A stretch of DNA of 64,000 bases from Shewanella gelidii (lineage in GTDB: Bacteria; Pseudomonadota; Gammaproteobacteria; Enterobacterales; Shewanellaceae), in the NCBI RefSeq assembly GCF_014647855.1, contig NZ_BMPZ01000004.1, positions 1-64,000 on the forward strand, written 5' to 3'. Within the stretch, counting starts at the first letter, position 1; each line of letters begins with the position of its first letter. This document shows, piece after piece, positions 9,682-19,665 of the stretch. The notes beneath the pieces were generated by a model. That model was not told the origin of the DNA and did no database searches. It saw only the letters and a list, made by a program, of their open reading frames with translations. A program made the translations under genes and the position numbers.

Positions 9682-9709
9682 TACATAATCGATTTGACCT
9701 GGACTTCAA
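9682..9709 (-). promoter_or_regulatory. Candidate promoter of the csr RNA
   Basis: On the minus strand TTGAAG (9704-9709) and TATGTA (9682-9687) are separated by 16 nt. They lie just upstream of the first GGA motif and would start the RNA near 9676. The region further upstream to 9934 is AT-rich and gene-free. It contains only a weak GacA/UvrY-like half site near 9915-9930. Confidence 0.4.
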
Positions 9710-9934
9710 ATGAAAGTCTCTACTCATTTTATTATTATTGGTTGAGGGTCAGGTTTATTATTATTAGTTGGTTATTTTTGGTTTTATTTTAGTTTCTGTA
9801 TCCGATATCTGTTCGATGCTCATTATTTTTATTCGAACAGTTGGGTTTATCTCGGTACGGGCACATTAAAGCTAAATTTGTGACCCATGTCAAGCTTGAG
9901 CTTGTCAGTTGACGTAAGCGTTAACATAAGGGTG

Positions 9935-9966
9935 TAAAAAAGAGTGACACTTCACTCTTTTTTTAT
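9935..9966 (-). terminator. Terminator after cytochrome c4
   Basis: A 9-bp stem (9939-9947 with 9952-9960) has a 4-nt loop and a T-rich tail on the minus strand. It starts 10 bp beyond the cytochrome c4 stop codon and separates that gene from the csr RNA. Confidence 0.8.
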
Positions 9967-9975
9967 TGTTTTTAG

Positions 9976-10593
9976 CTACTTCAAGCTACCAATATAGGTC
10001 GATAATGCTTCAATGTCGTCGTCACTCAGTTTCGTCGCAACGTCTTGCATCATGCCGTTTAGATCGTTGTTTCGGCTAGCATCACGGAATTTATTGAGCT
10101 GAATTTTGATATAATTTGCGTGTTGGCCGCCAATATTGGGGAAGCCAGCCAATTCTGAGCCTTTACCTAGAGGGCCATGGCATGCCATGCAAGACGTGAT
10201 GCCTCGAGACATATCGCCACCCATGTAGAGTTGTTTGCCAGTTTCAGAATATGGCGCATCTGCAATTTGTAAGGCTTGGCTAGCATAATAAGCAGAGATA
10301 TCTGCGATATCTTGGTCGCTGAGCGCGGCTGTCATACCACCCATAATTGGGTCCATACGACCTTCTTTGCCACCGGTTTGAACAGCGCTACGAAAATCGT
10401 GCAATTGTTTCTCTAGATAGGTAGGATGTTGTCCCGCAAGCTTCGGGTACATGTTGACCATGCTATTGCCGTCCATTCCGTGACAGGCTGAGCAAACAAC
10501 AGCTTTAGATTTTCCAGCTTCAACATTACCTTCTGCATGAACAGGCGAGGATATTGAGGCTATTACAGACAGCGCTAGAGCTAACTTTTTCAT
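9976..10593 (-). CDS. Periplasmic diheme cytochrome c4
   Basis: A 205-aa precursor has a Sec signal peptide (MKKLALALSVIASISSPVHA) and two class I cytochrome c domains, each with a heme site: CSACH at about 35-39 and CMACH at about 135-139. Axial methionines are available in each half. Cytochrome c4 passes electrons from the bc1 complex to terminal oxidases in the periplasm. I placed the start at 10593 because this gives the signal peptide directly; a longer reading to 10650 adds an implausible leader. It diverges from engB, a pairing common in gammaproteobacteria. Confidence 0.93.
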   Translation of the reverse strand: MKKLALALSVIASISSPVHAEGNVEAGKSKAVVCSACHGMDGNSMVNMYPKLAGQHPTYLEKQLHDFRSAVQTGGKEGRMDPIMGGMTAALSDQDIADISAYYASQALQIADAPYSETGKQLYMGGDMSRGITSCMACHGPLGKGSELAGFPNIGGQHANYIKIQLNKFRDASRNNDLNGMMQDVATKLSDDDIEALSTYIGSLK

Positions 10594-10764
10594 GGCGTTC
10601 CAACTTCTCGTTATGATGATTGTCCTGAGCTTACTAGGAGCGACCTGCAAGCATGGTAAAATAGTAAATAGTGTGATCGAGCTAATATTTTACACGAAAA
10701 CGTGGAAAAGTAAGCATTTCTTCAATATTTATCGTGTTGAATTTAATATTTTTTGGAGTAGACC

Positions 10765-11424
10765 GTGAGTGAATCTCGTATTGATTTTAGAAAAGCTAAG
10801 TTTTTGATCAGTGCACCCGATATTGCGCACCTTGATGAATACCTGCCGGGTGATGCCGGCGTGGAGATTGCTTTTGCCGGCCGCTCTAATGCAGGTAAAT
10901 CAAGTGCATTAAATGCATTGACTGAGCAAAAAGGGCTGGCGCGTACGAGTAAAACTCCCGGGCGTACTCAGCTCATCAACGTTTTTTCTCTTGATGAACA
11001 TCGTCGCTTAGTTGATTTACCAGGGTACGGTTTTGCTCAAGTGCCACTAGCTATGAAGAAGAAGTGGCAGCAAGCGTTGGGAGAGTATTTGCAAGAGCGA
11101 CAGTGTCTATCAGGGGTGGTTGTATTAATGGATATTCGCCATCCAATGAAAGATCTCGATATGCAAATGATTGAGTGGGCTGTTGAAAGTGAGATCCCTG
11201 TTTTAGCTTTACTTACAAAGTCGGACAAGCTTGCGCAAAATGTTCGAATGAAAACAGTGAATGCCGTTCGTAAAAAGTTGGCAGACTATGGTGAGGCAGT
11301 TAAAGTCGAGCCGTTTTCTGCATTAAAAGGGACGGGGAAGCCAAAAGTACTTGGAATCTTGAATGCGTGGTGCAATCCACAGTGGTTGGTTGATGCGTTA
11401 GCTAATCCGGAAAATGAAGACTAG
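10765..11424 (+). CDS. engB: Ribosome biogenesis GTP-binding protein EngB (YihA/YsxC)
   Basis: An essential GTPase of late 50S subunit assembly. All G motifs are visible: G1 GRSNAGKSS, a G2 threonine in TPGRT, G3 DLPGYG, G4 TKSD and the G5-like SALKG. The length of 219 aa is normal. A GTG start at 10765 has GGAG 7 nt before it. The gene is divergent from cytochrome c4 and followed by its own terminator, then Spot 42 and polA, the arrangement seen in E. coli. Confidence 0.97.
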   Translation: MSESRIDFRKAKFLISAPDIAHLDEYLPGDAGVEIAFAGRSNAGKSSALNALTEQKGLARTSKTPGRTQLINVFSLDEHRRLVDLPGYGFAQVPLAMKKKWQQALGEYLQERQCLSGVVVLMDIRHPMKDLDMQMIEWAVESEIPVLALLTKSDKLAQNVRMKTVNAVRKKLADYGEAVKVEPFSALKGTGKPKVLGILNAWCNPQWLVDALANPENED

Positions 11425-11450
11425 GATGTGGTTGCAGGCGATTTAGAATA

Positions 11451-11470
11451 GGGGGCGTAGCCCCCTTTTT
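11451..11470 (+). terminator. Terminator after engB
   Basis: GGGGGC-GTA-GCCCCC followed by five T lies 27 bp after the engB stop codon. Confidence 0.88.
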
Positions 11471-11527
11471 GTTGTGCCGAATAAGGCGAGAAGGCAATTT
11501 TAGCTGCATGTCGACAAATTGAGGGCG

Positions 11528-11635
11528 AAAAAAAGCCCCAGCAATATAACATTGCTGGGGCGCCATAATTTGGCTTGTCACTATAAAGTGAAATAAAGGT
11601 CTGAAAGATAGAACATCTTAACCTCTGTACCCTAC
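11528..11635 (-). ncRNA. spf: Spot 42 small RNA
   Basis: The minus strand from 11635 begins GTAGGGTACAGAGG and continues with AAGATGTTCTATCTTTCAG, essentially identical to the 5' half of E. coli Spot 42. The RNA ends in a GCCCCAGCAAT hairpin (11535-11560) with a seven-T tail. The length of about 108 nt equals that of E. coli (109 nt). Spot 42 is an Hfq-dependent RNA that represses catabolic genes such as galK and acts with CRP in catabolite control. It lies between engB and polA as in enterics. The middle is more diverged than the 5' region. Confidence 0.96.
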
Positions 11636-11642
11636 GCAGAGA

Positions 11643-11671
11643 ATATTACCCCATTTATCATAATATGAAAA
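11643..11671 (-). promoter_or_regulatory. Spot 42 promoter (-10 TAATAT, -35 TTTTCA)
   Basis: On the minus strand TAATAT (11643-11648) ends 7 nt before the conserved RNA 5' end. TTTTCA (11666-11671) lies 17 nt further upstream. The position relative to the conserved start makes the -10 call fairly safe; the -35 is weak, consistent with regulation. Confidence 0.7.
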
Positions 11672-11698
11672 ACTGTTTTTTAATTAGAACCACATTAA

Positions 11699-11714
11699 TG
11701 TGATGTAGATCTTC
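11699..11714. promoter_or_regulatory. Candidate CRP site upstream of Spot 42
   Basis: TGTGATGTAGATCTTC matches 12 of 16 positions of the CRP consensus TGTGATCTAGATCACA. Its centre is 71.5 bp upstream of the predicted spf start, in phase with class I CRP sites. E. coli spf is repressed by cAMP-CRP, so the sign of regulation here is open. Confidence 0.6.
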
Positions 11715-11776
11715 GTTTTTGATGGCGATTTAGCCAGTTTTTGATCTTTTTTAATCAAAAAATCGCGTTTAGGGTT

Positions 11777-11809
11777 AAAAAAAGTCAGAAAACAGAAGTT
11801 TTCTGACTT
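11777..11809 (-). terminator. Terminator after polA
   Basis: A 12-bp stem (11782-11793 with 11798-11809), loop AGAA, has a run of seven T on the minus strand, 68 bp beyond the polA stop. Confidence 0.85.
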
Positions 11810-11876
11810 AATTGTAATCAAATTATGAGTCGAGGACTAAAACAGGCAATTTTTTTGAATTGCCAAAGTGATGAGT

Positions 11877-14633
11877 TTAGTGAGCTTGATCCCAAGTTTC
11901 ACCTACATCCGCCTCTGCAATTAAAGCGACATCAAGATCTGCAGCTTGCGCCATGAGTTCGCAAACCTTTGTCTTTAAGTGGCTTGCTTGACTACTCTCT
12001 ACTTCAAAGACTAATTCATCATGGACTTGCATGATCATTTTTATTTCGCCTTGAGTTTCTTGATGTATCCACTCAGAAACCATGATCATTGCGCGTTTGA
12101 TGATATCGGCTGCAGTGCCCTGCATCGGCGCGTTAATTGCTGCCCGCTCCGCAGCTTGACGACGCATGGCATTGCGATCCTTGATCGCTGGCAAGTAGAG
12201 GCGACGACCATTTAAAGTCGAGACATATCCTTGTTCGGCAGCAAGAGCTCGTGTTTCTTCCATATACTGGAGAACGCCAGGGTAGCGCTCGAAATACGTA
12301 TCAATGTACGACTGTGCCTCCTTGCGAGGGATATCAAGCTGCTTTGCTAGGCCAAAAGCGGACATGCCGTAGATTAAGCCGAAGTTTACAGCCTTTGCTC
12401 GGCGACGTTGCTCTGCTGTGACTTCATTAAAATCTACGCCAAATACTTCAGATGCCGTCGCTCTGTGAATATCTTTCCCTGCTGCAAAAGCGCTCAAAAG
12501 ACCTTTATCTTGAGATAAATGCGCCATAATTCGCAGTTCTATTTGAGAGTAATCCGCTGCAAGGATTTGTTTGCCCTCTGGTGCGATAAACGCATGGCGA
12601 ATTCGGCGGCCTTCTTCGGTTCGAATGGGGATATTTTGTAGGTTTGGCTCACTAGAGGATAATCGACCTGTCGCCGCATTTGCTTGGTGGTAGCTTGTAT
12701 GTAAACGACCGCTTTTGGGATTAACCATGAGTGGCAATTTATCGGTATAAGTGCTTTTTAACTTACTTAAACTACGGTGCTGAAGAATAATTTTTGGCAG
12801 AGGGTAATCTAGCGCCAGTTCTACTAGAACTTCTTCTGCGGTTGAAGGCGCACCTTTGGGCGTCTTTTTGATGACCGGATAGCCTAGCTTCTCAAAAAAC
12901 AGAGCTTGTAACTGTTTAGGCGAACTTAGATTGAAGGTTTCCCCCGCAATTTCATAGGCTTTTTGTTCCAGCTCATCAATTTTCCGAGCGAGCTCTTCAC
13001 TTTGTTGCCCTAGCATCATGCTATCAATGAGCACGCCGTCACGCTCGATACCTGAAAGCACTGAAATTAATGGTAGCTCTAAATCGGTGAATACTTTGGC
13101 AAGCTCTGGTTCTTTTTCAAGTCTTGGCCACAGGTGCAGATGTAGGCGCAAGGTAATATCTGCGTCTTCTGCGGCATAAGGGGCTGCAGTTTCGAGGTTG
13201 ATTTGATTAAACGTTAATTGTTTCGCGCCCTTTCCTGCGATTTCCTCAAAGCTAATGTTCTTATGACCTAGATATTTTAGTGCTAGGCTATCCATATCAT
13301 GGCGAGATGCAACAGAGTTAAACACATAAGACTCAAGCATGGTGTCAAATGCGATGCCTTTGAGGCGAATCCCAACATTGGCTAAAATGCTCATGTCGTA
13401 CTTAAGATTTTGTCCAACTTTTTTCAGTTGTGGATCTTCAAGTAGTGGTTTGAGTTTTGAGAGTACAAGTGCTTGATCTAACTGGACTGGTGCGCCGTCA
13501 TAATCATGGGCTAACGGAATATAAATTGCTTCACCAGGTGCAACAGCAAATGACAGCCCTACGAGCTGCGCTTCCATATAATTAAGGCTAGTGGTTTCGG
13601 TGTCGAGTGCAATGAGGGGCGCTTTGTTTAATTTATCGATCCATTGCTCGAGCTCTGTTTCGGTATAGATAGTGTGGTAATTGGCTTCGATTTCTGTTTT
13701 AGATGTTTCGGATTCTTCAGACGTATTTGCCGTGCTAGTTTGCTGATGATTGCCATCCAAAACTTCTGCTAACCAACGTTTAAACTCCATTTCTCCATAG
13801 CATTTTATTAACTCGTCTCTATTTGGATCTGTTACGTTGAGCTGTTGCCAATTTTGTTCTAACTCGACATCGAGCTTAATGGTTGCGAGCTCGTATGATA
13901 GGCGCAGCATTTCACCATGCTCTGCGAGTTTTGCTGGCATGGTTTTCGAGCCCCTAAAGCCAAGCGCTGGCATTTTTTCAGGTGAAGCCAAAATTTCATC
14001 TATGCCCCCTACACCAGTAAGCATGGCTAAGGCCGTTTTTTCGCCAACACCGGGTAGGCCGGGAATGTTATCTGCTTTATCCCCCTGTAACGCAAGCAAA
14101 TCAATGATGAGCTCTGGGCCAACCCCAAACTTTTCCGACACTTCGCTTGGCCCCATGATTGTATTGGTCATGGTATTAATCAGGGTGACATTTTCGTTCA
14201 CAAGTTGCGCCATGTCTTTATCACCAGTACTAATGAGTACGGCGCGACCTTCTTGACTTGCTTGGTGGGCGATGGTGCCAATCACATCATCAGCTTCGAC
14301 GCCAGAAATACTAATGAGTGGCAAGCCGAGTGCGCGAATAATGCGATGTAATGGCTCTATTTGCGTACGAAGGTCGTCGGGCATTGGAGGGCGATGAGCT
14401 TTATAGTCTTGATACATGTCATTGCGAAATGTTTTGCCTTTTGCATCAAATACAACGGCCATTTGTGTTGGCGCGTATTGCTTCATTAAGCTGCGTAACA
14501 TGTTAATGACGCCATACACTGCACCCGTGGCCTCTCCTTTGGAGTTGGTGAGGTGCGGCGGTGCGTAAAAAGCTCGGTATAAATAAGAAGAACCGTCGAC
14601 AAGAATTAACGGGTTTGAGTCAATTTTAGGCAT
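11877..14633 (-). CDS. polA: DNA polymerase I
   Basis: At 918 aa it is close to E. coli Pol I (928 aa). It has a 5'-3' exonuclease domain (about 1-300; [22 protein letters not shown]), a 3'-5' proofreading domain (about 315-515; Exo I ALDTETTS, so probably active) and a family A polymerase domain (motif [14 protein letters not shown]-helix [16 protein letters not shown], motif [11 protein letters not shown]). It fills gaps and removes RNA primers during replication and repair. Its own terminator and the spf gene follow. The start is an ATG with no strong ribosome site. Confidence 0.98.
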   Translation of the reverse strand: MPKIDSNPLILVDGSSYLYRAFYAPPHLTNSKGEATGAVYGVINMLRSLMKQYAPTQMAVVFDAKGKTFRNDMYQDYKAHRPPMPDDLRTQIEPLHRIIRALGLPLISISGVEADDVIGTIAHQASQEGRAVLISTGDKDMAQLVNENVTLINTMTNTIMGPSEVSEKFGVGPELIIDLLALQGDKADNIPGLPGVGEKTALAMLTGVGGIDEILASPEKMPALGFRGSKTMPAKLAEHGEMLRLSYELATIKLDVELEQNWQQLNVTDPNRDELIKCYGEMEFKRWLAEVLDGNHQQTSTANTSEESETSKTEIEANYHTIYTETELEQWIDKLNKAPLIALDTETTSLNYMEAQLVGLSFAVAPGEAIYIPLAHDYDGAPVQLDQALVLSKLKPLLEDPQLKKVGQNLKYDMSILANVGIRLKGIAFDTMLESYVFNSVASRHDMDSLALKYLGHKNISFEEIAGKGAKQLTFNQINLETAAPYAAEDADITLRLHLHLWPRLEKEPELAKVFTDLELPLISVLSGIERDGVLIDSMMLGQQSEELARKIDELEQKAYEIAGETFNLSSPKQLQALFFEKLGYPVIKKTPKGAPSTAEEVLVELALDYPLPKIILQHRSLSKLKSTYTDKLPLMVNPKSGRLHTSYHQANAATGRLSSSEPNLQNIPIRTEEGRRIRHAFIAPEGKQILAADYSQIELRIMAHLSQDKGLLSAFAAGKDIHRATASEVFGVDFNEVTAEQRRRAKAVNFGLIYGMSAFGLAKQLDIPRKEAQSYIDTYFERYPGVLQYMEETRALAAEQGYVSTLNGRRLYLPAIKDRNAMRRQAAERAAINAPMQGTAADIIKRAMIMVSEWIHQETQGEIKMIMQVHDELVFEVESSQASHLKTKVCELMAQAADLDVALIAEADVGETWDQAH

Positions 14634-15021
14634 GTTTCAGTCGTCATGAGAGTGATTATGGGCGAATGATAGCATGATCTAAAAAGGAATTTTAAAACAA
14701 AGCGAAAAAGCAGTTGCCTGTGGATAAGTCTGTGAGTTGAATTTGTTTGTGGGATTTTGTTCAGAAGTTTCCAGCGAACGTATGCCACATAAGTCATTGA
14801 TAGGTGGCGGTAAAAATTAATTTTGTGAAGTCCGTAGTGTTTTTTAGAATATCATCCTGATTTGTGGATTTTTATTTTCCTTATCCTTTGCTTTATAGAA
14901 AGTTGGCTTCATTTCCAACACTTGGTAAAGTTAGCTCGAATAATTTAGCACGATTTTTAATCAGATCAAGTGATTTCATCACTGTTTGTTAAATCTAAAT
15001 GACATAAGAGGCGGTTTTTTT
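14634..15021. other. Intergenic region between divergent polA and elbB
   Basis: About 390 bp, AT-rich, with no supported gene. It must hold the polA and elbB promoters. A small hairpin GTGAT-TTC-ATCAC lies near 14970, but it lacks a T run and I do not call it a terminator. Confidence 0.5.
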
Positions 15022-15675
15022 ATGAAAAATGTTGCGATTCTGATCAGTGGTTGTGGTGTTTTTGATGGTGGTGAAATTCATGAAACTGTGTTGACCATGT
15101 TAGCGGTGGCTAGTGCAGGCGCGAATTACCAGTGTTTTGCACCAGATATCCCACAAATGCATGTCGTAAACCATTTGACCGGTGAAGTAGATGCAAATGC
15201 CAATCGTAATGTTTTGGTGGAGTCTGCGCGGATTGCTCGAGGAGAGATAAAACCGACAACGGATTTAAACATTGACGACTTTGATGCGTTATTAATTCCG
15301 GGCGGATTTGGTGCGGCGAAAAATCTGTGCAATTTTGCGACAAATGGCAGTGAGTGTGATGTTGAGCCTGCGGTGGTGCAATTTGTCGGCGAGTTCAAGA
15401 TCGCGCATAAGCCTGTTGGCTTTATTTGTATCGCGCCGGTTATGATCCCGAAGATTTACGGAGCGGGGACAAAAGGAACCATAGGTCATGATGTCGATAC
15501 GGTGCAAGCATTCAATTTAATGGGCGGAGAACACCAAGAAGCTGCGGTCGATGAAATTGTTGTGGATGTTCATTCAAAGGTTGTGAGTACGCCGGCGTAT
15601 ATGCTGGCTGGATCTATATTGGAAGCTAAATCGGGGATTGATAAGTTAGTTTCTCAAGTTTTGGCGATGAGTTAG
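15022..15675 (+). CDS. elbB: DJ-1/PfpI-family glyoxalase-like protein ElbB
   Basis: The 217-aa protein begins MKNVAILISGCGVFDGGEIHE and includes IPGGFGAAKNL and GFICIAPVMIPK with the nucleophile-elbow Cys, closely matching E. coli ElbB (YhbL). ElbB is a DJ-1/PfpI superfamily protein with weak glyoxalase activity, once linked to isoprenoid synthesis; the true role is uncertain. I place the start at the ATG at 15022, behind AGAGG with a long spacer, because the preceding 12 residues are not part of the family. It is a monocistronic cytoplasmic protein. Confidence 0.94.
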   Translation: MKNVAILISGCGVFDGGEIHETVLTMLAVASAGANYQCFAPDIPQMHVVNHLTGEVDANANRNVLVESARIARGEIKPTTDLNIDDFDALLIPGGFGAAKNLCNFATNGSECDVEPAVVQFVGEFKIAHKPVGFICIAPVMIPKIYGAGTKGTIGHDVDTVQAFNLMGGEHQEAAVDEIVVDVHSKVVSTPAYMLAGSILEAKSGIDKLVSQVLAMS

Positions 15676-15698
15676 TCGCGTTGGTTTATAGAAATAAT

Positions 15699-15727
15699 GA
15701 CGAGGCATTACATAGCAATGCCTCGTC
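15699..15727. terminator. Hairpin between convergent elbB and glpG
   Basis: GACGAGGCATT and AATGCCTCGTC form a perfect 11-bp stem with a 7-nt loop between two convergent genes. It lacks a clear T run, but its position suggests bidirectional termination. Confidence 0.55.
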
Positions 15728-15729
15728 GG

Positions 15730-16596
15730 TCAATGATTGACGTCATTGGGTTTTAAGCGGTAACTGTCAAACCAGCCTTGTAGCAAACCAACACATAAGC
15801 CTGTGACGTGGGCCGCGTTCGCAGTGGATGAGCCTAGTATTTCGACAAAGCCCAATACCAGCCACAGCAACATAAAGCCAATATAGGCTCTGGGTAAGTT
15901 CAGCCCTTTTTCTGGGCGTTTATGCCCCATGACCCAGACGTATCCTACGAGCGCATAAACAACACCGGACAAGCCTCCAAAGTTGGGGCCTGCAACATAG
16001 AATTGTGCAATATTAGGTAGTGTGCCGCCAACACATAGCAGAATCAGAAGGGGCTGCAGCCCAATTCTGTTTTCTATTTTTCCGCCTAAGTACCACCACC
16101 AAAGTAGATTGAAGATAATGTGCATCGCGGTAAAGTGCAGCAAACTTGGTGTAAAGACGCGCCAAAACTCAGCGAGATTAATCTCTCCCACGGCACCGAA
16201 GAACGATAAGGCATTGAAAACGGGTTCAGTGAAACCATAGTGCAAGCCGACGTAAACAACAGTACAAGCGAGGAACATTAAGAGCGTGAGAGGGCCTGCA
16301 CCTGTGATAAATTGCGTCGCGAGTTGTAATGAGGGGGCGCCATAATCCAGCTGGCTGTTGTCTTGTTTATTGGTTTGACCATGGCTCCACGACGCAAGAT
16401 GATATTTGGCATCATTTGGGTTTTGAATAAATGCTTGGAACTCTGCTTGTGCTTGAGCTGCATGTTGTTCATCGTCTATGCCGATAATGACGCCGTGTTC
16501 AGCCGGCAAGACCTGACATTCAATGTTGAGCCCTTTGAGGTAGTCGATGAAAGCTTGGGCAATACGTGGATTTGGAAGCCTACCTATTTCGATCAA
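15730..16596 (-). CDS. glpG: Rhomboid intramembrane serine protease GlpG
   Basis: 288 aa. A cytoplasmic N-terminal domain (about 1-75, RLPNPRIAQAFIDYLKG) precedes six TM helices. The catalytic serine is in GGLSGVVYA and the catalytic histidine in AAHVTGLCVG; the conserved HFTAMHIIFNLLWWWYLGG supplies the oxyanion residues. It cleaves TM segments of membrane proteins. The start is TTG at 16596 with AAGGA 9 nt upstream. It follows glpE by 63 bp, as in the glpEG(R) operon; glpR is absent here. Confidence 0.95.
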   Translation of the reverse strand: MIEIGRLPNPRIAQAFIDYLKGLNIECQVLPAEHGVIIGIDDEQHAAQAQAEFQAFIQNPNDAKYHLASWSHGQTNKQDNSQLDYGAPSLQLATQFITGAGPLTLLMFLACTVVYVGLHYGFTEPVFNALSFFGAVGEINLAEFWRVFTPSLLHFTAMHIIFNLLWWWYLGGKIENRIGLQPLLILLCVGGTLPNIAQFYVAGPNFGGLSGVVYALVGYVWVMGHKRPEKGLNLPRAYIGFMLLWLVLGFVEILGSSTANAAHVTGLCVGLLQGWFDSYRLKPNDVNH

Positions 16597-16659
16597 ATCT
16601 CTATCCTTAAATTGCTCGTCAAGTGGATATCTTGGTCGTGGTTACTAACTTGTTCAAAT

Positions 16660-16968
16660 TTATGATAGTGCTTGCTGCCAAGCTTGGTAGCCGCCATCTA
16701 AACTATATATATCATCAAAGCCCTGCTGATTTAAATATAGCGCTGCATTTTGGCTGCTAATCCCGTGATAACAAACCACAACCAGTGGCGCATCTAAATC
16801 AGCTTGGCGTAGAAAGTCCACCATGTTGTCATTGCTTAAATGAATTGATGTATCTATATGTCCTTCAGCAAAGCTATGGGGATCTCGAATATCGGCAATC
16901 TGAATTTTATCCGAATCCTTGAGCATTTGTTGCAGTTGGGTCACGCTGAGGTGCTGGAATTCAGACAT
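16660..16968 (-). CDS. glpE: Thiosulfate sulfurtransferase GlpE (single-domain rhodanese)
   Basis: A 102-aa rhodanese domain whose active-site loop is CYHGISSQNA, with the persulfide-forming Cys at about 65. It transfers sulfane sulfur from thiosulfate to cyanide or thioredoxin in vitro; the physiological acceptor is uncertain. IADIRDPHSFAEGHI is the conserved CH2A motif. It is the first gene of the glpE-glpG unit. Confidence 0.94.
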   Translation of the reverse strand: MSEFQHLSVTQLQQMLKDSDKIQIADIRDPHSFAEGHIDTSIHLSNDNMVDFLRQADLDAPLVVVCYHGISSQNAALYLNQQGFDDIYSLDGGYQAWQQALS

Positions 16969-17082
16969 AAATGTTCCTTGTATTTGTCTGTTAGCGCTCT
17001 GCCAAGTCTAGTGTGCATGAGCGCTATGCTTTTTATGAACTTTAATTTTGAGCTCTGAGGACAGCACTCAATATACTGCTAC

Positions 17083-18111
17083 TTATTTGTCCCAATTGAG
17101 GATCACTTTACCAGATTGGCCAGAGCGCATTGCGTCGAAGCCTTTTTGGAAGTCATCAACTGAATAATGGTGCGTAATGATGGCTGACATATCGAGGCCT
17201 GATTGGATCAGGCTGGCCATTTTGTACCAGGTTTCAAACATTTCTCGGCCATAAATGCCTTTGATAATGAGTCCTTTGAAAATGACTTTACTCCAGTCAA
17301 TCGCCATGTCTTGCCCTGGAATACCCAGCATTGCAATTTTTCCACCATGATTCATGGTTTCAAGCATGGAATGAAAAGCCGAGGGGACACCAGACATCTC
17401 GAGTCCGACATCAAAGCCTTCGGTCATGCCGAGTTCATTCATGACTTGGCTTAGGTCTTCATTGGCTACGTTAACTGTGCGAATATCACCAAGTTTTTTG
17501 GCCAAGTCCAGTCGATATTCGTTTATATCGGTAATGACGACATGGCGTGCACCGACGTGCTTACATACCGCAGCAGCCATAATACCAATGGGGCCGGCAC
17601 CTGTGATCAGTACATCTTCACCAACCACGTCAAAAGACAAAGCGGTGTGTACCGCATTGCCGAGGGGATCAAAAATTGCCGCTAAGTCATCCGGTATATC
17701 ATGAGGCATTTTAAAAGCGTTAAAAGCCGGGATGACGAGGTATTCTGCAAATGCACCTTGACGGTTTACGCCAACCCCTGACGTATTGCGGCAAAGGTGG
17801 GTTCTGCCACCGCGGCAGTTACGACAATGGCCGCAAGTAATATGGCCTTCGCCAGAAACACGATCGCCAATGGTAAATCCTCGGACTTCTTGTCCCATAT
17901 CGACAACTTCGCCGACATATTCATGACCCACAACCATTGGAACAGGAATCGTGTTTTGCGACCATTCATCCCAGTTGTAGATATGTACATCGGTCCCGCA
18001 AATTGCGGTTTTCTTAATTTTGATCAGTAAATCGTTATGGCCAACTTCAGGCATCGGCGCATCGATTTTCCAAATCCCTTCTTCAGGTTTTAGTTTACTT
18101 AATGCTTTCAT
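17083..18111 (-). CDS. tdh: L-threonine 3-dehydrogenase
   Basis: A medium-chain zinc alcohol dehydrogenase that oxidises L-threonine to 2-amino-3-ketobutyrate with NAD+. The sequence from [14 protein letters not shown] is very close to E. coli Tdh. It has the catalytic zinc Cys in AICGTDVH, the structural zinc cysteines in [19 protein letters not shown] and the Rossmann [10 protein letters not shown]. The ATG at 18111 gives 342 aa (E. coli 341 aa); the long upstream extension reads through kbl and is rejected. It lies 10 bp after kbl, forming the kbl-tdh threonine catabolic operon. Confidence 0.98.
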   Translation of the reverse strand: MKALSKLKPEEGIWKIDAPMPEVGHNDLLIKIKKTAICGTDVHIYNWDEWSQNTIPVPMVVGHEYVGEVVDMGQEVRGFTIGDRVSGEGHITCGHCRNCRGGRTHLCRNTSGVGVNRQGAFAEYLVIPAFNAFKMPHDIPDDLAAIFDPLGNAVHTALSFDVVGEDVLITGAGPIGIMAAAVCKHVGARHVVITDINEYRLDLAKKLGDIRTVNVANEDLSQVMNELGMTEGFDVGLEMSGVPSAFHSMLETMNHGGKIAMLGIPGQDMAIDWSKVIFKGLIIKGIYGREMFETWYKMASLIQSGLDMSAIITHHYSVDDFQKGFDAMRSGQSGKVILNWDK

Positions 18112-18121
18112 TGTCTGATTC

Positions 18122-19315
18122 CTAAATGATGGCCATTTCTTTGGCAATACGAGTAAAGGCTTCAATTGCTTTATCGAGTTGCGCCTTGGTATGTGCTGCG
18201 GACATTTGTGTTCTAATTCGAGCCTGCCCCTTTGGAACAACTGGGAACGAGAAGCCAATAACGTAAATATTTTCTTCAAGTAAGCGGTTGGCAAAATCAC
18301 TGGCAAGCTTTGCATCCCCAATCATCACGGGAATAATGGCATGGTTTGCCCCGCCGAGGGTAAAGCCTGCCGCCGACATTTGTTGACGGAAATAGCGACT
18401 ATTTTCCCATACGGCTTCGCGTAAGGCTTGGCCCGACTTGAGCATTTCGAGTACATGAATTGAAGCCGTAACAATTGAAGGTGCTAAAGAGTTTGAAAAT
18501 AGGTAAGGGCGTGAGCGTTGGCGTAACCAATCAATGACTTCCTTTTTGCCTGATGTGAAGCCGCCAGATGCTCCTCCAAGCGCCTTGCCAAGGGTGCCTG
18601 TAATAATATCGACACGCTCCATAACATCACAGTGTTCATGGGTACCACGACCGTTTTGACCCACGAACCCGACGGCGTGAGAGTCATCTACCATTACTAA
18701 AGCGCCATATTCGTCAGCTAAATCACAAACGCCATTTAAGTTTGCGATGACGCCATCCATGGAGAATACGCCGTCGGTAGCAATCAATATATTACGCGCA
18801 CCTGCGGCTTTCGCTGCCTTGAGCTGCGTTTCAAGATCTGCCATATCATTGTTTGCATAGCGATATCGCTTCGCTTTACATAAGCGAACCCCATCAATAA
18901 TTGAGGCGTGGTTGAGTGCGTCAGAGACAATGGCATCTTCTGCGCCCAGTATGGTTTCAAATAGGCCTGCGTTGGCATCAAAACATGAAGAGTAGAGAAT
19001 GGTATCTTCCATTCCTAGAAATTGACTTAAACTTGCTTCAAGTTGTTTGTGGATATTTTGGGTGCCGCAAATAAAACGTACTGAAGCCATGCCAAAGCCG
19101 TGATCATTGAGGCCTTGCTGCGCAGCTTTGACTAGCTCGGGATGATTGGCAAGGCCAAGGTAATTATTGGCACAGAAGTTAATCACTTCTTGGCCGTTGA
19201 CTTCAATTGCAGTTTGCTGAGGCGACACGATTACTCGCTCGCTTTTGTAAAGCCCTTCTGCTTTTACATCCGCAAGCTGCTGGCGAATTTGCTCATAGAA
19301 TGAAGTAGATGCCAC
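18122..19315 (-). CDS. kbl: 2-amino-3-ketobutyrate CoA ligase (glycine C-acetyltransferase)
   Basis: A PLP enzyme that splits the Tdh product with CoA into glycine and acetyl-CoA. It shows [15 protein letters not shown], the DDSHAVG cofactor motif and the Schiff-base lysine in [14 protein letters not shown]. The start is GTG at 19315 behind AAGGAG, giving 397 aa (E. coli 398 aa). First gene of the kbl-tdh operon. Confidence 0.98.
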   Translation of the reverse strand: MASTSFYEQIRQQLADVKAEGLYKSERVIVSPQQTAIEVNGQEVINFCANNYLGLANHPELVKAAQQGLNDHGFGMASVRFICGTQNIHKQLEASLSQFLGMEDTILYSSCFDANAGLFETILGAEDAIVSDALNHASIIDGVRLCKAKRYRYANNDMADLETQLKAAKAAGARNILIATDGVFSMDGVIANLNGVCDLADEYGALVMVDDSHAVGFVGQNGRGTHEHCDVMERVDIITGTLGKALGGASGGFTSGKKEVIDWLRQRSRPYLFSNSLAPSIVTASIHVLEMLKSGQALREAVWENSRYFRQQMSAAGFTLGGANHAIIPVMIGDAKLASDFANRLLEENIYVIGFSFPVVPKGQARIRTQMSAAHTKAQLDKAIEAFTRIAKEMAII

Positions 19316-19665
19316 CTTAACTCTCCTTATAATTTTTATATGTATGCACCGCAAGTTGACGAATGATGGTTGCTGAGCGGCGCATCAGTTTATTGGGAAT
19401 ATTGTTGAGTATTGCGATTCTTAGGGTCAGGCACTGTTGCAGAGGCTTAAATTGCTTGGCTTGCAGTTGTGCTGCGCGGTTTCGAAATGGGATGCAATAA
19501 TTTCAACATTAAAGGCAGAATTCTACTCTTATTTGGAGCGTGTGCCACTCTGTTTTTGTAAGCAAAGGGGTGAAATGAGCACGTTTAGGGCAAGAATGAT
19601 TTGTCGATAAATAAAACTAATGGAAAGAGCACAGTCGCAAGGGCAAGCTGTGCTGCATATTTGGT
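19316..19665. other. Intergenic region upstream of kbl
   Basis: 350 bp with no supported gene. It contains the kbl promoter region and the 3' end of the neighbouring TetR transcript. A GCACAG...CTGTGC imperfect hairpin near 19630-19655 has no T run. No Lrp or other operator is clear to me. Confidence 0.4.

Noticed and set aside
9911..9932. GacA/UvrY-type site upstream of the csr RNA
   Set aside because: Right half matches 5 of 6 but the left half only 3 of 6; too weak to call.
15110..15507. Minus-strand open reading frames over elbB
   Set aside because: They are shadows of elbB, which is complete and conserved on the other strand.
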